Source of the DNA: Tissierellales bacterium
GTDB lineage: Bacteria > Bacillota > Clostridia > Tissierellales > Sedimentibacteraceae
NCBI GenBank assembly: GCA_018433765.1
Contig: JAHDQO010000003.1
Span: 1-64,000 of the forward strand
DNA length: 64,000 nucleotides
Reading direction: 5' to 3'
Each line of letters begins with the position of its first letter. Position 1 is the first letter of the stretch. Positions 60,471 to 64,000 of the stretch are shown piece by piece. Both the position numbers and the translations under genes were made by a program. The notes under the pieces were generated by a model, which did no database searches, was not told where the DNA came from, and worked only from the letters and a program-made list of their open reading frames with translations.

Positions 60471-62444
60471 ATGCTGGAATTTATTATAGCATTGATGGAG
60501 TGCACCGTTACAATGTCGGTGCTTGTACTTCTCTTTGTTGTACTGACCCCAAAGCTGTCAAAAAAATATGCCGCAAAATGGCTGTACTATGGTTGGCTGG
60601 TAATTGTGATAGGGCTCATTATTCCATTCAGGATTCACCTTGATATGCCTCTGATACAAGGAGATTTTAATATAATTTCTATGCAGCAGATGGAATTAGG
60701 ATCAGATATGCTGGAACAGAGCCAGACTCAAAATGACACACAGTGTGTTATTAAGGGCAATCCCCAAACAGTTTCTGATGATAAGGGAATGGAATCCGGT
60801 TTCATTAATCTGATACAGCATAGACCATGGTATATGTGGGTTGGTGCTTTGTGGATATTCGGAGCTGGTGTATTGATTGTCTTACACGGAATACGTCACA
60901 GGCGTTTTCTTCAAATTGTTAAGCGATGGAGTCAAGAAGTCACTAATCAACAGACGCTGAACATTCTGCAAGAATCAAAGATCGGGCTCGGTATATCAAA
61001 GCATGTTGCATTACGTGTTTGCTCATGTATTACCACTCCAATGATGATAGGAATGTTAAATCCGGTAATTTTATTGCCATTGGGAGCTTACTCCGAGAGT
61101 GAGTTATCATTGTTTTTCAGGCATGAATTGGTTCACTTAAAGAGAAAGGACTTATGGTATAAAATCCTTGTATTCCTTGCAACTGCCATTCATTGGTTTA
61201 ACCCTTTCATTTATCTGATGGCAAAGGCTATCGCGGTGCAGTGTGAGATTTCATGTGATATGGAAGTGGTGAAAAACATCGGAATGGACAAAAGAAAGTT
61301 GTACAGCGAGACGATTCTTAGCGCAGCAAAGAACAAAACGAGAATACAAACCGCCTTTTCTACAAATTTTTATGGAGGTAAAAAAGAAATGAAAAATAGA
61401 ATTATTTCTATTATGGATGGAACGGAGAAAAAAACAGGTATTTTTATTCTATGCACGGTTCTTATACTGACGCTGGGAAGCGGAGCTGTATTTGCGGCAT
61501 GTTCGGATAGCACGGAGGATTTAGAGCTATTAACAGAAAAAACCGGCGCAATTACTATATATTATTATCCATATAAAACACTTGAGGAGAATGTACTTGA
61601 AACGTTAGAAGAAGATGAGACAAAGACATCATTATCACCTGCTAGCGGCATTGATGTCAACGGCCGGAGAACTCCCCCAAACAGAACAGAGCCTTATTGT
61701 AGCGTTGGGTGGGATTGGATAGCAAAAGATAACGACGAACTCAACAACTATGCACAAAAAACTTTAACGATAGATGGGACAGAAGTTACCATTGCATTCA
61801 CGGATGAAACTGAGTCCTATATAGATAATGAAGTTATTAAAAAAATGGTGAACAACATAATTTCTTTTGCATCTGTATATAAAGACAAAACGTTTGATTA
61901 TGATTACAAGGCGTTTATCGACATGTTGGCAGATAAGGGCATTATAGTGATACAGAAGGTTACTACTCCCGAGGATTTCGGTTGGTGCTATACCTCTACT
62001 ACAGGCAGCACAGGTTTTTGGGCACAGAAGGTGCTAACGAAATATGATGCAAAGGAAAAAATTACATCTGTTTATGACGGCACGATTATTGTGCCGACGG
62101 TAGATTTGCCGGAAGATACCAACGGAGATGTGGGGGTACAGGTTGGTGACAGTTTTATGATCAGAGCTGGTGAGACTCTCGCGATTGATATAAAAGATGC
62201 AGCTTATAATATGCCAAAAGTTAATTGGGCTATTGTTGATGTTGATACAGGAGAAGTGGTAAAGTGGATGGCTAACACTTCCAGTGGTTACAGATTTGTT
62301 TGGATACCTAGCGATTACTATGTGGGGCACACATTTAGGGTGATGATAAGCACAAGTGCGCGCCATAATATAAGCGATAATGCCGTTTTGGAAGTCTTCA
62401 CTTATCAAACCGGAGATCAGGAAATGATTAGTAGAGTAGATTAG
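60471..62444 (+). CDS. BlaR1/MecR1-like M56 membrane metallopeptidase with novel sensor domain
   Basis: The 657-aa protein has N-terminal membrane helices and the M56 zinc motif HELVH (residues 218-222) in FRHELVHLKRKD, followed by CEISCDMEVVKNIG. One more membrane segment follows (IFILCTVLILTLGSGAVFAAC). The outer ~320 residues are not the usual penicillin-binding sensor: no SxxK/SxN/KTG set is visible. Instead there is a TEKTGAITIYYYPYKTLEEN region and a beta-rich C-terminus (VNWAIVDVDTGEVVKWMANT). It should cleave the BlaI-like repressor upon a signal other than, or bound differently from, beta-lactams. The translation is coupled to blaI. Confidence 0.85.
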   Translation: MLEFIIALMECTVTMSVLVLLFVVLTPKLSKKYAAKWLYYGWLVIVIGLIIPFRIHLDMPLIQGDFNIISMQQMELGSDMLEQSQTQNDTQCVIKGNPQTVSDDKGMESGFINLIQHRPWYMWVGALWIFGAGVLIVLHGIRHRRFLQIVKRWSQEVTNQQTLNILQESKIGLGISKHVALRVCSCITTPMMIGMLNPVILLPLGAYSESELSLFFRHELVHLKRKDLWYKILVFLATAIHWFNPFIYLMAKAIAVQCEISCDMEVVKNIGMDKRKLYSETILSAAKNKTRIQTAFSTNFYGGKKEMKNRIISIMDGTEKKTGIFILCTVLILTLGSGAVFAACSDSTEDLELLTEKTGAITIYYYPYKTLEENVLETLEEDETKTSLSPASGIDVNGRRTPPNRTEPYCSVGWDWIAKDNDELNNYAQKTLTIDGTEVTIAFTDETESYIDNEVIKKMVNNIISFASVYKDKTFDYDYKAFIDMLADKGIIVIQKVTTPEDFGWCYTSTTGSTGFWAQKVLTKYDAKEKITSVYDGTIIVPTVDLPEDTNGDVGVQVGDSFMIRAGETLAIDIKDAAYNMPKVNWAIVDVDTGEVVKWMANTSSGYRFVWIPSDYYVGHTFRVMISTSARHNISDNAVLEVFTYQTGDQEMISRVD

Positions 62445-62470
62445 TCAATTTATAAAGCCTGACTTCGAAT

Positions 62471-62494
62471 TATTACTTAGCAAATAAAATCAAT
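62471..62494 (+). repeat. Right 24-bp direct repeat flanking the BlaI/BlaR1 island
   Basis: Perfect copy of 59913-59936. Here it is followed by the complementary arm, giving the full terminator palindrome. Confidence 0.9.
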
Positions 62495-62512
62495 TAATTT
62501 TATTTGCTAAGT
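62475..62512. terminator. Bidirectional terminator holding the stop of the HEAT gene
   Basis: A perfect 16-bp stem (62475-62490 with 62497-62512) and a six-base loop. The right arm encodes the last codons of the minus-strand HEAT gene (Leu-Ser-Lys-stop). The left arm matches the last codons of the YoaP-like gene, which read the same. Confidence 0.85.
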
Positions 62513-63195
62513 TGTTTTAAACTTCGTTCTGCTTCCCATTTATGCTGCTTGATATTTGATTCTTTATAAGAATTTAAAATTTTAATAGACAAATCATTGT
62601 CAAATGCTTGAAATGATCTTATTATCTTCCATACCATAACATTGTCATTTTCATATTTTTCAAGAAGAACAATTAAATTATTAAAGCTTGTATTATCATT
62701 ATTATAGTAAGAAATAAATCCTACTGCATCTACAGCTTCAAGGCATTGTTCATAATTCCCACTGATTAAGCAGTTATTCAAATCTTCTAATGCAGGCACG
62801 CCAATCTTACAAATTGTCCTTGCTATTATATCTCTCGGTAAAGGATAATTTTTTTTATTGAAAGGCTTATCAGGAAGTTTTTTATGTTGATTATTACCTA
62901 TAACTCCTAAATATTTTACTAGTTTTTTACTAGCTTCTTTGCCGTATGTAGCTACTTCTTCAGATAATGCAATTTTTGTGTATAATTTCTTTTCATTTAT
63001 AAGGCTGTTGATAAGAATATCCAAAATAGAATCATTTCTATATTTGCTTAATAATTTTACTGCAATAGTTCGCTCAGTTGCTAAATCAGAATTTAGTAAT
63101 TCAATCAAATCCTTTTCACTATATGAACTATATGATGATAAATCTGTTTTTTCAATATATCCTCTATTTTTGAGTTGGTTAATATCACTTTTTAT
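62500..63195 (-). CDS. HEAT-repeat protein, apparent ATA start
   Basis: The 231-aa protein is built of helical pairs of HEAT/PBS-lyase type (TERTIAVKLLSKYRNDSILDILINSLIN in parts; IALSEEVATYGKEASKKLVKYLG; PRDIIARTICKIGVPALEDL; CLEAVDAVGFISYY). It is a probable protein-binding scaffold. The TTG at 63108 begins in mid-helix. The frame stays open upstream, encoding KSDINQLKNRGYIEKTDLSS, with no ATG, GTG or TTG. ATA 63195-63193 lies eight bases after GAGG (63207-63204). I propose that codon, or the ATT eleven bases on, as the real start. Monocistronic. Confidence 0.65.
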   Translation of the reverse strand: MKSDINQLKNRGYIEKTDLSSYSSYSEKDLIELLNSDLATERTIAVKLLSKYRNDSILDILINSLINEKKLYTKIALSEEVATYGKEASKKLVKYLGVIGNNQHKKLPDKPFNKKNYPLPRDIIARTICKIGVPALEDLNNCLISGNYEQCLEAVDAVGFISYYNNDNTSFNNLIVLLEKYENDNVMVWKIIRSFQAFDNDLSIKILNSYKESNIKQHKWEAERSLKQLSK

Positions 63196-63397
63196 AGTAT
63201 TATCCTCGCAATCATTGTATTATTAATTGGTAACTATATTTTATCACTAATTATATCATATTTTTAAAATATAATATTTAGAAAACTTTAGAGACATTTT
63301 CTAAATTATATAAAAAACCAAGAAGACATATTATTGCTATCGTTTTATTAATAGAATATAATATAACAGTAAATAAATATTTTATGGGGGAAAATGA

Positions 63398-64000
63398 GTG
63401 AACTTAAGGGTTGTTGAAAAAAAATTTAACAAGACAATGACATCTAGAAATACAGAAATAGAAGCTGTTAAAAAATGTTTTGACCGTGTTTTAGAAGGTG
63501 GAAGCAGTGTATCAGTTATTACTGGTTCACCTGGTATTGGTAAAACATTTTTAATAGATAATATTGTAAAAGAGTATTTAAATAATAATGTAACATATGT
63601 ATACGGAAAATTCAGACAGCATGACAGAAAACCATTTATTGCCATTTCAGAAGTTATAGAGCAAATGGTAAAACATATTTTAACTTTACCCTATGATTTA
63701 TTAAAGAATATAAAAAATAATTTAATAAAAGCTTTAGGTTCTGATATAGAGATAATTACATCTATCAACCCATATGCTAGAAAACTGTTAGGACAGCATA
63801 AAACTATTAATATAGATAATTACGAAAAATTAAGATATAGAGTTAGAAAAGCTATTTATCAGTTTATTTCTACTGTTTCTGAATCACTATTTCCTCTAAT
63901 TATATTTATAGATGATTTGCAGTGGGCGGACGAACCTTCTTTAGAAGTGTTAGAGATTATATGTAAGGACCAAGAACTATTAAATCTAATGCTTATATTT
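63398..64000 (+). CDS. Large AAA_16-type ATPase sensor protein (partial, N-terminal 201 residues)
   Basis: The frame opens at GTG 63398, five bases after GGGGGAAAAT, and runs off the window. The visible part is an AAA_16/NACHT-like nucleotide-binding domain: TSRNTEIEAVKKCFD, Walker A GSPGIGKTFL, then YGKFRQHDRKPFIAISEVI and Walker B with PLIIFIDDLQWADEPSLEVL. This arrangement is found at the front of long clostridial sensor proteins that continue with tetratricopeptide-like helices, GAF and a histidine-kinase, GGDEF or LuxR output domain. Which output applies cannot be seen. The ATG at 63394 is out of frame. Confidence 0.85.
   Translation, partial: MNLRVVEKKFNKTMTSRNTEIEAVKKCFDRVLEGGSSVSVITGSPGIGKTFLIDNIVKEYLNNNVTYVYGKFRQHDRKPFIAISEVIEQMVKHILTLPYDLLKNIKNNLIKALGSDIEIITSINPYARKLLGQHKTINIDNYEKLRYRVRKAIYQFISTVSESLFPLIIFIDDLQWADEPSLEVLEIICKDQELLNLMLIF

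Larger units (their letters stand above)
59937..62470. mobile_element. Inserted 2.5-kb island carrying blaI- and blaR1-like genes
   Basis: The segment lies exactly between two identical 24-bp repeats. It is visibly richer in G+C than both flanks, and its codon use differs (many CTG, GGC, GCC, CGG). It contains one operon, its promoter and about 90 bases of non-coding DNA at the left end with a small AAACC-ATAA-GGTTT hairpin. No integrase or transposase is inside. It looks like an acquired cassette placed at the terminator between two convergent genes; the mechanism is unknown. Confidence 0.7.

Noticed and set aside
63382-63645. Minus-strand frame opposite the AAA ATPase start
   Set aside because: The plus strand has Walker A and B motifs and continues to the window end; the antisense frame has no support.

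Overview
The window is very AT-rich, densely coded DNA from a Gram-positive anaerobe. Shine-Dalgarno sites are strong, TTG and GTG starts are common, and promoters match the sigma-A consensus closely. The gene content (anaerobic class III ribonucleotide reductase, NuoE/NuoF-type flavin and Fe-S subunits, 2-hydroxyacyl-CoA dehydratase-like proteins, a nitrogenase-like operon, an HrcA/CIRCE site) points to the Clostridia in the broad sense, possibly a Tissierella- or Sedimentibacter-like lineage. The species cannot be named from the sequence alone. No rRNA, tRNA, CRISPR array or complete insertion sequence was seen.

Layout. 1-4.9 kb: end of a PDDEXK-type protein, an ArsR-like regulator with two palindromic operators, a TldD/PmbA pair and a decayed gene. 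5-7 kb: ABC-2 exporter with its own ArsR repressor. 7.3-10.1 kb: PanF-type symporter pair and a formate/nitrite channel. 10.1-16.8 kb: a cobalamin riboswitch followed by a six-gene operon that interleaves a nitrogenase-like reductase (H, D and K subunits) with a complete BtuFCD/FecBCD-type ABC importer. This is the most novel system in the window. 16.9-22.9 kb: an SH3 lipoprotein, exonuclease III, dCTP deaminase and nrdG/nrdD; nrdD lies behind a second cobalamin riboswitch. 23-32 kb: an unknown membrane protein, a double GNAT protein, a HgdB-like protein with a fused HgdB-activase partner, a heterodimeric ABC exporter and GrpB. 32-38 kb: sigma factor/DUF4179 pair, serine hydrolase and a two-component system. 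38-45.7 kb: htpG under CIRCE control, flavin reductase, YjbQ, a diguanylate cyclase with an apparent AUU start, a methyltransferase, a 151-bp repeat element and a secreted subtilase. 45.8-51.7 kb: divergent redox operons, one of AhpD-like, lipoyl-domain and lipoate-ligase genes, the other of NuoE, NuoF, MetV-like and MetV-NuoG-like genes. 51.8-54.5 kb: a sigma factor with a repeat protein, and a tandem pair of small membrane proteins. 54.6-64 kb: PepC, a DEAD-box helicase, WYL/GyrI/YoaP genes, a G+C-richer BlaI/BlaR1 island inserted between 24-bp direct repeats, a HEAT-repeat protein and the start of an AAA ATPase.

How the genes work together. Corrinoid status appears to control two operons: the nitrogenase-like/ABC importer operon, and the B12-independent ribonucleotide reductase. 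Several redox modules stand without their usual partners: NuoEFG-like subunits with MetV domains but no hydrogenase or MetF, and an AhpD-like protein with its own lipoyl carrier and ligase. Autoregulatory operator/promoter arrangements are clear for the second ArsR repressor, the ABC exporter, blaI and htpG.
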